NCBI RefSeq assembly: GCF_003149185.1
Contig: NZ_QGDO01000009.1
Location: 1 to 64,000 of the forward strand
Source: Sediminitomix flava
GTDB lineage: Bacteria; Bacteroidota; Bacteroidia; Cytophagales; Flammeovirgaceae
Direction of reading: 5' to 3'
Length of the DNA: 64,000 nucleotides
Shown here: one piece after another, positions 26,712 to 34,547 of the stretch
How positions within the stretch are numbered: position 1 is the stretch's first letter
How the letters are laid out: every line of letters starts with the position of its first letter
Program-made: the position numbers and the translations under genes
Notes under the pieces: model-generated
The model's database searches: none
Told to the model about the DNA's origin: nothing
What the model saw: the letters and a program-made list of their open reading frames with translations, nothing else

Positions 26712-28062
26712 ATTTTTTGACTCTGCGGTATAAAGATGTACGGGTAAGTCCTAACTCATCGGCTGCATGCGTTAGATTTCCTTCGTGTTTTTCCAATGCC
26801 TTTTTGATCAATCGCTTTTCGGTATCTTCCAAATTCAAATTTAGGTCTTGTTCTTGAGCCGATGAACTTGTGCTTGTTCGTTCATAAAACTGAAAATCTT
26901 CGGCTTGTAGAATCGGTTCATTGGCCATAATTACAGCTCTCTCTATGGCATGTTGTAACTCTCTAACATTTCCGTGCCAATGGTATTTCTCCATTCTACG
27001 AAGTGCACCAATTCCAATTCCTGTTATTTCACGATTGTATTTTTGGGCATATATTTCTAAAAAGTATTCGGCTAACAAATGAATATCTTCTTCTCGCTCT
27101 CGGAGAGGAGGGAGGTCAATGGAAATCGTATTGATTCTGAATAAAAGATCTTGACGAAACGTTCCTTCTTCCACCATCTTGAACAAATCCATATTTGTTG
27201 CACAAATCAGTCTGATATCTATTGGTGTCTCTTTATTACTCCCGACTTTGGTTACTTCTCTTTTTTGGAGAACAGTCAGTAGTTTTTGTTGGAGAGGTAA
27301 CGATAAATTCCCGATTTCATCTAAAAAAATTGTTCCTTTATCAGCCTCTTCAAAACGCCCAATACGATCTGTTTTTGCATCGGTAAAAGAGCCTTTGGTA
27401 TGTCCGAAAAGCTCAGATTCAAAAAGTGTTTCTGTCACTGCACCAAGATCAACAGCTACAAAAGTCTCGTCTTTTCGTTCAGAAGCTTCATGAAGTGCTT
27501 TGGCTATAACTTCTTTCCCTGTTCCGTTTTCGCCCAAAAGTAAAACACTCGCATCGGTAGGAGCAACTCTTTGAATTTGGTCAAATACTTTTCGCATAGC
27601 ATTACTCTGACCAATCACTTTCGTTTCCTCCAAATTGATTTCAAGCGTTCCACTCTGGCTTTTTACTTTTTTGAGTTCGATGGCCGTTTTTATAGTATTT
27701 AGCAAACGCTCATTGTCCCAAGGCTTGGTCAGAAAGTCAGTAGCACCAGATTTCACTGCTTTTACAGCCAAATCAATGTTTCCGTAGGCTGTGATCAGAA
27801 TGATCGTGACAGAAGGGGCTAACTGTAAAATTTGATCCATCCAATAAAGTCCTTCCTGTCCACTGTCTACATCTTCAGTGAAGTTCATATCCAGCAAGAC
27901 CACATCGTAGGCTTCATTGGCAAAACGTAAGGGAATTTTATGCGGATCAGGCTCTATATCTACTTGTACAACATGCCTTTTCAAATACAGTCGAGCTGCT
28001 TGAAGCAAATCTTCATTATCGTCAACAATGAGTACTTTACCTATGATCTTATTTCTGGCCAT
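26701..28062 (-). CDS. NtrC-family sigma-54-dependent response regulator
   Basis: A 453-residue response regulator with three domains. The receiver domain (8-125) has acidic pocket D14/D15 and phospho-acceptor D58 in LLDMNF. The AAA+ sigma-54-activating domain (about 148-375) has Walker A GENGTGKEV and Walker B GTIFLDEIG; the sigma-54 contact loop reads GSFTDA instead of GAFTGA. A Fis-type HTH (about 410-453; NLTHAADELGLTRTSLYRR) ends the protein. The frame opens two codons earlier at a TTG; the ATG at 28060-28062 is preferred. The kinase gene follows with overlap. In Bacteroidota such pairs often control MacAB-type efflux operons, and one with a sigma-54 promoter lies at 39.3 kb. Confidence 0.93.
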   Translation of the reverse strand: MARNKIIGKVLIVDDNEDLLQAARLYLKRHVVQVDIEPDPHKIPLRFANEAYDVVLLDMNFTEDVDSGQEGLYWMDQILQLAPSVTIILITAYGNIDLAVKAVKSGATDFLTKPWDNERLLNTIKTAIELKKVKSQSGTLEINLEETKVIGQSNAMRKVFDQIQRVAPTDASVLLLGENGTGKEVIAKALHEASERKDETFVAVDLGAVTETLFESELFGHTKGSFTDAKTDRIGRFEEADKGTIFLDEIGNLSLPLQQKLLTVLQKREVTKVGSNKETPIDIRLICATNMDLFKMVEEGTFRQDLLFRINTISIDLPPLREREEDIHLLAEYFLEIYAQKYNREITGIGIGALRRMEKYHWHGNVRELQHAIERAVIMANEPILQAEDFQFYERTSTSSSAQEQDLNLNLEDTEKRLIKKALEKHEGNLTHAADELGLTRTSLYRRVKKYGL

Positions 28063-28328
28063 TCTCAAAAAAGTGTATTTCTATAAAAAGTACTTTCCTT
28101 CTAAATTCTTCTGTAGTAACCAATTCACAAACTTTCTCCTAATAGTTACCAACAGATGAAAAAGCATAGTTGTTTTTAGTCTTTACAATATAGCAAAGGA
28201 TGAATTAAATCTTGGAGAGTTGCATCATTTCCAAAACAATTTGAAGCATATCAACTTTTCAATACCATTAATCTTTCTAAATTCGCAGCAAATTACAGAG
28301 AGGACACATCATTAAAGATAAACTCACG

Positions 28329-29237
28329 ATGAACCAGAAATATACTACTCAAGGCTATCTGATGGCTATCGGAGCCTATATTATTTGGGGTTTTCTACCC
28401 TTGTATTGGAAAGGGCTTCATGAACTACCTGCCTTCGAAATTCTTTCTCATAGAGTGGTTTGGTCTTTCGCCCTATTACTATTGTTCAATTTGGTTATGG
28501 GACGAAAGGATATTTTTGCCTATTTCAAATCAGCCAAAACAAGACGTCCACTTTACATCACCTCAATTCTAATTTCACTGAACTGGGTGATCTATATTTT
28601 TGCGGTAAATACAGGGCATACAGTAGATGCAAGTTTGGGATATTACATCAATCCGCTTGTCAGTGTTATACTCGGTATGATTTTCTTTAAAGAGAAATTA
28701 ACCAAAACGACAGCTGTAGCACTAGGACTTGCTACATTGGGTGTACTTTATCAGACTATCAGCTATGGTAAATTCCCTTGGGTAGCAATCAGTTTGGCAC
28801 TTACTTTTGGTGTTTATGGTCTATTCAAGAAGAAATATGCGCTAGATTCGATTAATAGTCTTATGGTAGAAACCTTGATGGTTACACCTTTCTGTTTGGG
28901 CTATGTTATTTTCTTAGGAATAAAAGGAGAGGGGCATATCTATTCAGGAAACATACAACATGATGCCTTATTGATGTTGGCAGGGCTTGTAACCTCAATT
29001 CCGTTATACTTATTCGGAGAAGGAGCTAAGAGGATACCTCTATCTGCCATTGGGTTCTTGCAGTACATTGCTCCAACTATGATGCTCTTGATAGGCGTAT
29101 TCTTTTTTGGAGAAGAATTTACCAACGCACATATCATCAGTTTTGCTTTGATCTGGTCTGGATTAGCGGTTTACACAGTATCGGCAATTCGGAAAATGAA
29201 GAAAAGGAAAAAAGAAGAAGTTCTAATCAAATCATAA
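28329..29237 (+). CDS. rarD: EamA family transporter RarD
   Basis: A 302-residue ten-helix inner-membrane protein of the drug/metabolite transporter superfamily. RarD-type features are the start QGYLMAIGAYIIWGFLPLYWKGL, the segment HRVVWSFALLLL and GYYINPLVSVILGMIFFKE, and the C-terminal LSAIGFLQYIAPTMMLLIGVFFFGE. The substrate of RarD is not settled. The C-terminus is Lys-rich. Monocistronic. Confidence 0.9.
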   Translation: MNQKYTTQGYLMAIGAYIIWGFLPLYWKGLHELPAFEILSHRVVWSFALLLLFNLVMGRKDIFAYFKSAKTRRPLYITSILISLNWVIYIFAVNTGHTVDASLGYYINPLVSVILGMIFFKEKLTKTTAVALGLATLGVLYQTISYGKFPWVAISLALTFGVYGLFKKKYALDSINSLMVETLMVTPFCLGYVIFLGIKGEGHIYSGNIQHDALLMLAGLVTSIPLYLFGEGAKRIPLSAIGFLQYIAPTMMLLIGVFFFGEEFTNAHIISFALIWSGLAVYTVSAIRKMKKRKKEEVLIKS

Positions 29238-29240
29238 AAG

Positions 29241-29275
29241 AAAGCCCTGTGATCAAAAGATGATGACAGGGCTTT
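29241..29275. terminator. Bidirectional terminator between rarD and terD
   Basis: A 10-bp stem (AAAGCCCTGT with ACAGGGCTTT) followed by T's on the plus strand and preceded by an A-rich run. It lies between the convergent rarD and TerD genes. Confidence 0.85.
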
Positions 29276-29298
29276 TTTATCGAAACTCTAGTAAATTC

Positions 29299-29940
29299 TT
29301 ATTTTCTAAAGAACTTACCTTTAATGTGATTTACAGTATCTTCAACTCTTTTAGTCTCAACTGGATTTCCTAAAGTTGTAAACTTCCATCCTTTTACATC
29401 ACGGTCCAATACTCCCATCAGCATAGAGACATAGCCTTTGTAAGAAATGTCAGCAGACAGGTCAAATGTGGCTAAGACATCTCGAACCTCATGTGAATTA
29501 CCCTCAAAAATTCGAATCTTAGAATAAGGAATATCAGCAAAATCATGTCCTTCATAAGAATTCAAAAAGAAAAAGATTCGACTCACCTTACTATCAATAT
29601 CTGAAAGCTTTACTTGGATCACTTCATTATCAAATCCATCATCGCCACCTTCATCTCCAGAACGGTCATCACCACTATGGATAATTGCTAGATCATCTGA
29701 TTTAAGTTTGTTGAAATAAACAACATCAAGTGCTTCTCCATTTTGATCAAACAATGCCGCAGATGCATCTAGGTCTACTTTTTCTTTTTCGTCGAATAAA
29801 CCAAAGAATGCTTTCTTTTCAATCATACCCCAGTTCAATCCGATACAAACTTCTCTTAATTGGTTTCCTTCCTTTTCAAGAGAAATAGAACTTCCTTTTT
29901 TAAGGTTAATTCCTGTTTTTTTATTCAGTGAAATTGCCAT
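29299..29940 (-). CDS. Divergent TerD-domain protein
   Basis: A 213-residue member of the TerD family (Ca2+-binding proteins of tellurite resistance and stress response). The start MAISLNKKTGINLKKGS matches its neighbours, but the protein is longer, has an extra insertion (EKKAFFGLFDEKEK), and its Ca-binding loop reads HSGDDRSGDEGGDDGFDNE rather than HTGDNRTGAGEGDDE. This looks like the TerZ/TerF-like subclass. It is the last gene of the operon, 6 bp after the next terD. Confidence 0.88.
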   Translation of the reverse strand: MAISLNKKTGINLKKGSSISLEKEGNQLREVCIGLNWGMIEKKAFFGLFDEKEKVDLDASAALFDQNGEALDVVYFNKLKSDDLAIIHSGDDRSGDEGGDDGFDNEVIQVKLSDIDSKVSRIFFFLNSYEGHDFADIPYSKIRIFEGNSHEVRDVLATFDLSADISYKGYVSMLMGVLDRDVKGWKFTTLGNPVETKRVEDTVNHIKGKFFRK

Positions 29941-29946
29941 ATTTCC

Positions 29947-30504
29947 TTATGCATAAATGTCTACTAATCCTTGTAATCCTTTTCGATCTCCAAAACCAGA
30001 GGCTTTAAAAGTCCATCCATCAACACCTCGAATCAAACGTCCGAATTCTACATCGGTCGCGTCTGAGTATTCAGCATCCAGGTCATATCTAAGGATTTCT
30101 GTGTTATTTTCTACATCTACAATTCGAACATAAGCATCTTGTAAATCACCAAAACTAGCACCTACATGGTTGTCATGAACAGAAACTGTTATTAGTATCT
30201 CTTTTACCTGTGGGTTTATAAGGTCTAGATTAGCTAAGATCATTTCATCATCACCTTCTCCTGCTCCAGTTCTATTATCACCCGTGTGTTGAACTGATCC
30301 ATCAGGAGACTTTAGGTTATTGTAGAAAACGAAATATTCGTCTGAAGGAAGCTTTCCATTTTCACCAATCATAAAAACAGATGCGTCTAGATCAAGAGAA
30401 GCGTTTGGTTTCAACTCCCATCCTAATCCAATCATAATTTTCTTAAGGGTAGGAGCTTTTTTGGTTAGGTTAATACTTCCTCCCTTTTTTAAAGAAATAG
30501 CCAT
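29947..30504 (-). CDS. terD: TerD family protein
   Basis: A 185-residue canonical TerD-domain protein. Signatures are KKIMIGLGW near residue 20, LDLDASVFM near 37, FVFYNNLKSPDGSVQHTGDN and RTGAGEGDDE (two acidic Ca2+-binding clusters), then the C-terminal DVEFGRLIRGVDGWTF. TerD proteins are cytoplasmic or membrane-associated and bind Ca2+ in stress-response systems. It is closely similar to the genes at 30.5 and 32.4 kb, so recent duplication is likely. Confidence 0.93.
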   Translation of the reverse strand: MAISLKKGGSINLTKKAPTLKKIMIGLGWELKPNASLDLDASVFMIGENGKLPSDEYFVFYNNLKSPDGSVQHTGDNRTGAGEGDDEMILANLDLINPQVKEILITVSVHDNHVGASFGDLQDAYVRIVDVENNTEILRYDLDAEYSDATDVEFGRLIRGVDGWTFKASGFGDRKGLQGLVDIYA

Positions 30505-30532
30505 AAAATACAGTTATATAAAAAATAAATAG

Positions 30533-31093
30533 TTAAGCATAAATATCAACAAGTCCTTGTAAACCTTTGCGTTCACCAATACCAGAAGCTACAAAAGTCC
30601 ATCCACCATCTTCTCTTACAAGTTTTCCAAATTCTACATCTGTAGCTTCTGAAAACTCATTCCCAAGATTGTATCTTAATACTTCATTTCCAGTATCAAC
30701 ATTAACTAGTCGAATATAAGCATCACTTAATAAGCCAAAAGAATGGTTTCTCTGATCGCCATCATGAATAGTCACTGTAATGATTATTTCTTGAACTGAT
30801 GGATTAATCAGGTCTAAATTTGCGAGAATCATTTCATCATCGCCTTCACCAGCTCCAGTTCTATTATCACCTGTATGCTGTACTGCTCCATCTGGTGATT
30901 TGAGATTATTGTAGAATACAAAGTACTCATCGGCAGGTAACTTTCCATTTGCACCGACCATAAATACCGATGCATCCAAATCAAGAGTAGCCCCAGCTTT
31001 TACTTCCCAACCGAGACCAATCATAATTTTCTTAAGAGTTGGTTCTTTTTTACTTAGATTAAATCTGCCACCTTTCTGTAATGATATTGCCAT
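30533..31093 (-). CDS. terD: TerD family protein
   Basis: A 186-residue TerD paralogue with the same motifs (LDLDASVFM, HTGDNRTGAGEGDDE, DVEFGKLVREDGGWTF). Relative to the 29.9 kb copy it has HDGDQRNHSF where that copy has HDNHVGASF. The 28-bp spacing suggests co-transcription with the two downstream terD genes. A 132-bp gap separates it from the PspA-like gene upstream. Confidence 0.93.
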   Translation of the reverse strand: MAISLQKGGRFNLSKKEPTLKKIMIGLGWEVKAGATLDLDASVFMVGANGKLPADEYFVFYNNLKSPDGAVQHTGDNRTGAGEGDDEMILANLDLINPSVQEIIITVTIHDGDQRNHSFGLLSDAYIRLVNVDTGNEVLRYNLGNEFSEATDVEFGKLVREDGGWTFVASGIGERKGLQGLVDIYA

Positions 31094-31225
31094 GTCTTAT
31101 AAAAAATAATTGATAAAGATTTAATAATTAACTATACGACTACAATAGTTAAAAGGTTGATTAATTAGTGTAAATCTATAATTCTAAAAATGAAATATGA
31201 GCGGATAAAATCTAGGTGAATAAGC

Positions 31226-32197
31226 TTATTCATCCTCTGTATTAAAGAAATCATCTATTTTATTTTGTTGCTCACTTTGCTTAAAAAAGTCGTCCATTAT
31301 TGATTTCTTATCTTTCTCAATTGAAGGATTTTCTTCAGGTTTTGCTGGTATTTTACTTTGTTTCTCGCTAAAAAAATCATTAATCAAATCTTTCTGAGAT
31401 TTCTGATCAGAGTTCTTTCTGTCCTTTTCCCAAGAAGCTATTACCTCAGACTTTTTCTTGGCATTCTCTTCAAGTTTAGTTTTTAGAAGTTGTTGCTCTT
31501 TCTCAGGTGAAACACGCATTAATTGTTGTATTCTTTTCTGGAGGGCTATATCTTTTTTACGCTGTTCTTCTATCTGCAAAGTATTTAACTCTTCTTGAAG
31601 GCTATTTACATCGTCATTCAGTTCTATTTGGGCTATTTCATCATCCAATGAGAGTACTTCTTCAGCCATATCGGCTTGTATTTCCATTTTTAATACTTCT
31701 TCCTCAAAAAGCTCGATATGATTATCCTTATCCAATTCTGCTAAGTTCTCTTCAAGACTTCTTTGTGTATTGGCACTTTCTAATTTTGCTGAAAGGATAG
31801 CTTCTTTATTTTCAATTTCTTCTTTCTGAATTTTCAGTCTTACCAACTGCTTTTCTATTCGGCTTACAGTCAAGTTTATCTCCTTACACATTTCAGCCAA
31901 CTTATTTTTATAAAGCTTTGTTGTATTTTCCTTTTCAAGATACATTTCAGCTAACCTTTCATGCTTATTCTTCACCGCATCCAATGCCTTCTGATGATGA
32001 AGGTTTTGTTCGTTTTCAGCTTCCTGTAACTTACTGATTAGCTCTTTTTGCTTTACAAGCGTATTTTTTAATACAGCATTATTCTTTTCTATTGCAACTT
32101 CAACCTCTTGAATAGCCAAACGAATGATTTTTTTAGAATCTTGATTTTCTTCCTTTGTCACGAGTTGCTGAACCTTACTATATAATTTTGCCCACAT
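31226..32197 (-). CDS. PspA/IM30-like coiled-coil protein with C-terminal DFF repeats
   Basis: A 323-residue, almost wholly helical protein. The start MWAKLYSKVQQLVTKEEN followed by KKIIRLAIQEVEVAIEKNN resembles the N-terminal amphipathic helix and first coil of PspA/IM30 phage-shock proteins, which coat and repair the inner membrane. The coiled coil runs to about residue 250. Unlike PspA, the C-terminal tail is Lys/Ser-rich and carries three copies of a short motif: LINDFF (271-276), IMDDFF (300-305) and KIDDFF (313-318). It sits inside the TerD cluster, in line with the known link between TerD systems and membrane-stress proteins. Confidence 0.75.
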   Translation of the reverse strand: MWAKLYSKVQQLVTKEENQDSKKIIRLAIQEVEVAIEKNNAVLKNTLVKQKELISKLQEAENEQNLHHQKALDAVKNKHERLAEMYLEKENTTKLYKNKLAEMCKEINLTVSRIEKQLVRLKIQKEEIENKEAILSAKLESANTQRSLEENLAELDKDNHIELFEEEVLKMEIQADMAEEVLSLDDEIAQIELNDDVNSLQEELNTLQIEEQRKKDIALQKRIQQLMRVSPEKEQQLLKTKLEENAKKKSEVIASWEKDRKNSDQKSQKDLINDFFSEKQSKIPAKPEENPSIEKDKKSIMDDFFKQSEQQNKIDDFFNTEDE

Positions 32198-32305
32198 TTG
32201 ATTCTTGTTTTAATCAGTAAATGATATAAATACAAAGTAGATAATTCAGTATGAAAAATAAAGATAGAACTAATACTATATGAGCATCTCATCAGATTAA
32301 AATAA

Positions 32306-32335
32306 AAAAGGACTACTTACAGAAGTAGTCCTTTT
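32306..32335 (-). terminator. Terminator after the first terD gene
   Basis: A perfect 13-bp stem (AAAAGGACTACTT with AAGTAGTCCTTTT) and a 4-base loop. It lies downstream of the 32.4 kb terD and upstream of the PspA-like gene, so that terD is probably a separate transcription unit. Confidence 0.88.
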
Positions 32336-32356
32336 CATTTAACTATAAATAGCTTT

Positions 32357-32917
32357 TTATTGATACGTAGAAACGAGTCCTTCCAATCCTTTTGTTGCTC
32401 CTTTTCCTAAAGCCTCAAAAGACCATCCAGTTTCTGTTTTCAGAAGTCTTCCGAACTCAATATCTGTTGCATCTGAAAACTCTGAGCCTAAAGAATACCT
32501 CGCTACTTCTTTCCTAGTATCAATATTTACCAAGCGAATGTAGGCTTCATTCAAAAGTCCAAAGGATTGTTCCTTCTCAATGGCATTATGAATTGTAGCT
32601 GCAATAATCACTTCATGTACCTCTGGGTCTATACTCTCTAGATTTACCAGAAGCATTTCATCATCACCATCTCCAATCCCTGTACGATTGTCCCCTGTGT
32701 GCTGAATGGCTCCATCTGGTGATTTGAGGTTGTTGTAGAATACTAGGAATTCACTGGCAATTAACTTTCCGTCTTTTCCAAGCATAAAAGCGGAAGCATC
32801 TAGGTCTAGGCTTGCATTGGGCTTCAACTCCCAACCCAATCCAATCATTACTTTTTGAAGTGGTGGTGAGGTGTGAGAAAGATTACATCTTCCTCCTTTT
32901 TCAAGAGTGATAGTCAT
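32357..32917 (-). CDS. terD: TerD family protein
   Basis: A 186-residue TerD paralogue, the first gene of the cluster. It begins MTITLEKGGRCNLSHTSPPL, so it differs from the MAISL start of the others. Ca-binding motifs are intact (LDLDASAFM, HTGDNRTGIGDGDDE). It is separated from the rest of the cluster by a strong terminator. Confidence 0.92.
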   Translation of the reverse strand: MTITLEKGGRCNLSHTSPPLQKVMIGLGWELKPNASLDLDASAFMLGKDGKLIASEFLVFYNNLKSPDGAIQHTGDNRTGIGDGDDEMLLVNLESIDPEVHEVIIAATIHNAIEKEQSFGLLNEAYIRLVNIDTRKEVARYSLGSEFSDATDIEFGRLLKTETGWSFEALGKGATKGLEGLVSTYQ

Positions 32918-33078
32918 AATTAGGTCTTGTTACTTTTTATTCGGGCTACAATTTATTCGAAAATATTTATCGTAAAGAAGCTTTAACTTATTAATCAAAA
33001 ATCTTCAAGGATGAAGTAATTCATAGCTTCCGAATGTACAATGTAGATAGGATGACTCTAAAAAACTAGGGTACAAAA

Positions 33079-33108
33079 AAAGCCCTTAGAACTAAATCTA
33101 AGAGCTTA
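33079..33108 (-). terminator. Terminator of tRNA-Arg (copy 1)
   Basis: AGCCCTTAGA/TCTAAGAGCT, a 10-bp stem with one mismatch, flanked by an A-run (U-run on the minus strand). It lies a few bases beyond the 3' end of the tRNA. Confidence 0.75.
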
Positions 33109-33111
33109 TTG

Positions 33112-33185
33112 TGACCTCCGCAGGATTCAAACCTGCAACCTTCTGAGCCGTAATCAGATGCTCTATTCAGTTGAGCTAGGAGGCC
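33112..33185 (-). tRNA. tRNA-Arg(ACG), copy 1
   Basis: A 74-nt cloverleaf on the minus strand. The acceptor GGCCTCC pairs with GGAGGTC (one G-U), discriminator A; the D-stem is GCTC/GAGC; the anticodon stem TCTGA/TCAGA holds loop TTACGGC, anticodon ACG; the T-stem is GCAGG/CCTGC. CCA is not encoded. The D-loop has TGAAT (A at 19 instead of G) and the T-loop TTTGAAT (U at 56 instead of C), so the tertiary pair 19-56 is A-U rather than G-C. Identical to the copy at 63.3 kb. Confidence 0.95.
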
Positions 33186-33205
33186 GTTTTTGTTTTAAAG
33201 CGTTG

Positions 33206-33236
33206 CAAAGGTAAGAAGGATTTCCATATCTGCAAA
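33206..33236 (-). promoter_or_regulatory. Consensus promoter of tRNA-Arg (copy 1)
   Basis: On the minus strand: -33 TTTG (33233-33236), exactly 19 bp, then -7 TACCTTTG (33206-33213). This is a perfect match to the Bacteroidota housekeeping promoter TTTG-N19-TAnnTTTG. The predicted transcript start is about 15 bp before the tRNA. Confidence 0.85.
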
Positions 33237-33379
33237 CCTTAAATCCTAAATAAAATTTAAGCTAAGATTCTTCATCCACTTATTTCTCTGATTCTGTGAA
33301 ATGTACATGAGTAACTTTTTTTTAATTTTTCTTCTACATTTTTTCTCCAGCTTTCAGAATTTAGTGAAAAAAGAAAAAC

Positions 33380-33805
33380 ATGGAAGTCATCTATAAAAGT
33401 AAGTACCACGTAATCGAGTATTCTCCAGAAACCCAAACTATGTCTAACTATTGGTTAGATGAAAGTAATAACCTTGATGCAGTAAGTTATAAACAGGAGG
33501 TTCTTGTTTGGTTAGATATGTACGCAAAGAAGAAACCTGAATTTCTGTTCACAGACCTTACCAACTTTACTTATACTATTTCTCCTGAAGAACAAGAGTG
33601 GGCTAGTATAGAAACACAGTTTTTCTACTCAGAGGACGAATGTAAAAAACATGCTTTCATTGTCAGTGATGATTTCTTTTCTCAGTTATCTGTAGAACAA
33701 GGAATAGAAAATACAATGGACAAAAGTATAGAGCTAAAAGTGCAGTATTTTCAGTCTAAAGAAAAAGCATGTATGTGGTTATACAATAAAACCCAAGTCA
33801 ATTAA
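33380..33805 (+). CDS. STAS/SEC14-like small protein, paralogue 1
   Basis: A 141-residue soluble alpha/beta protein. The segments FLFTDLTNFTYTISPEEQEW, KKHAFIVSDDFFSQLSVEQ and QYFQSKEKACMWLYN follow the pattern of SpoIIAA/STAS-SEC14-like proteins. A clear paralogue lies at 49.6 kb (shared DFF-x-Q-x-SVEQ and the C-terminal F-x-S/D-x-E-x-A-x-x-W-L). I see no signal peptide. The function is unknown; regulation through partner switching is a guess from the fold. Confidence 0.6.
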   Translation: MEVIYKSKYHVIEYSPETQTMSNYWLDESNNLDAVSYKQEVLVWLDMYAKKKPEFLFTDLTNFTYTISPEEQEWASIETQFFYSEDECKKHAFIVSDDFFSQLSVEQGIENTMDKSIELKVQYFQSKEKACMWLYNKTQVN

Positions 33806-33818
33806 ACACTGACTTGGG
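33792..33818. terminator. Terminator between the STAS-like gene and rprY
   Basis: CCCAAGTCA with TGACTTGGG, a 9-bp stem that includes the end of the STAS-like gene, between convergent genes; followed by TTTATTTAT on the plus strand. Confidence 0.7.
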
Positions 33819-33845
33819 CTTTATTTATCTTTATATAGCTATTTA

Positions 33846-34547
33846 TTAGTTCAATTCAACCAATTTGAAACCTTGACCGTGTACGTTCACAATCTTCAGT
33901 TTTTCATCTGGCTTCAAGAACTTTCTTAATTTCGTAATATAAACATCCATACTTCTAGAGTTGAAATAGTTATCGTCTAACCAAATCTTCTTCAGTGCCT
34001 CTGAACGATCCATTACTTCATTTTTATAAATGGCTAATAAACGTAGCAAAGCAGACTCTTTTGAAGTCAAGCGTTGCTCATCGCCATTTAGCGTATTGGT
34101 CAATAACTGTGCATTGAAGTCAAATGAGAAAATTCCTACTTCAAATATCGTTTGTGTCTCTTTAGAGGATGTATCTTTCTTCGATCTTCTAAGGATTGCT
34201 TGTATACGTGCCAAAAGCTCTTCCATACTGAAAGGCTTGGTCATATAATCATCACCACCTACGGCAAATCCTTGTAGCGTATCTTCTTTCAAAGACTTGG
34301 CTGTAAGGAAAAGAATAGGCGTTTCTGTATCTCTTTCACGGATTTTTTTCGCTAAGGTAAATCCATCTACCTTAGGCATCATCACGTCAAATATACAGAT
34401 GTCATATGTATCTTCAGTATATGCATTGTAACCTTCTTCTCCGTCAGTACGGTGAGTTACATCATATCCTTTAACTTCAAGATATTCTTTTAGAAGCATT
34501 CCCAAGTTTGGGTCATCCTCAGCTAATAGCACCTTCGTTTTGTCCAT
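33846..34547 (-). CDS. rprY: OmpR-family response regulator (RprY type)
   Basis: A 233-residue regulator with a receiver domain (1-120; acidic D11/D12, phospho-acceptor D54 in CIFDVMMPKVDGF, K105-P in DDYMTKPFSMEELLARI) and a C-terminal winged helix (about 140-230; RLTSKESALLRLLAIYKNEVMDRSEALKKIW and SRSMDVYITKLRK). The sequence resembles RprY of Bacteroides. Its start overlaps the end of the kinase gene by 29 bp, so translation is coupled. Confidence 0.9.
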   Translation of the reverse strand: MDKTKVLLAEDDPNLGMLLKEYLEVKGYDVTHRTDGEEGYNAYTEDTYDICIFDVMMPKVDGFTLAKKIRERDTETPILFLTAKSLKEDTLQGFAVGGDDYMTKPFSMEELLARIQAILRRSKKDTSSKETQTIFEVGIFSFDFNAQLLTNTLNGDEQRLTSKESALLRLLAIYKNEVMDRSEALKKIWLDDNYFNSRSMDVYITKLRKFLKPDEKLKIVNVHGQGFKLVELN

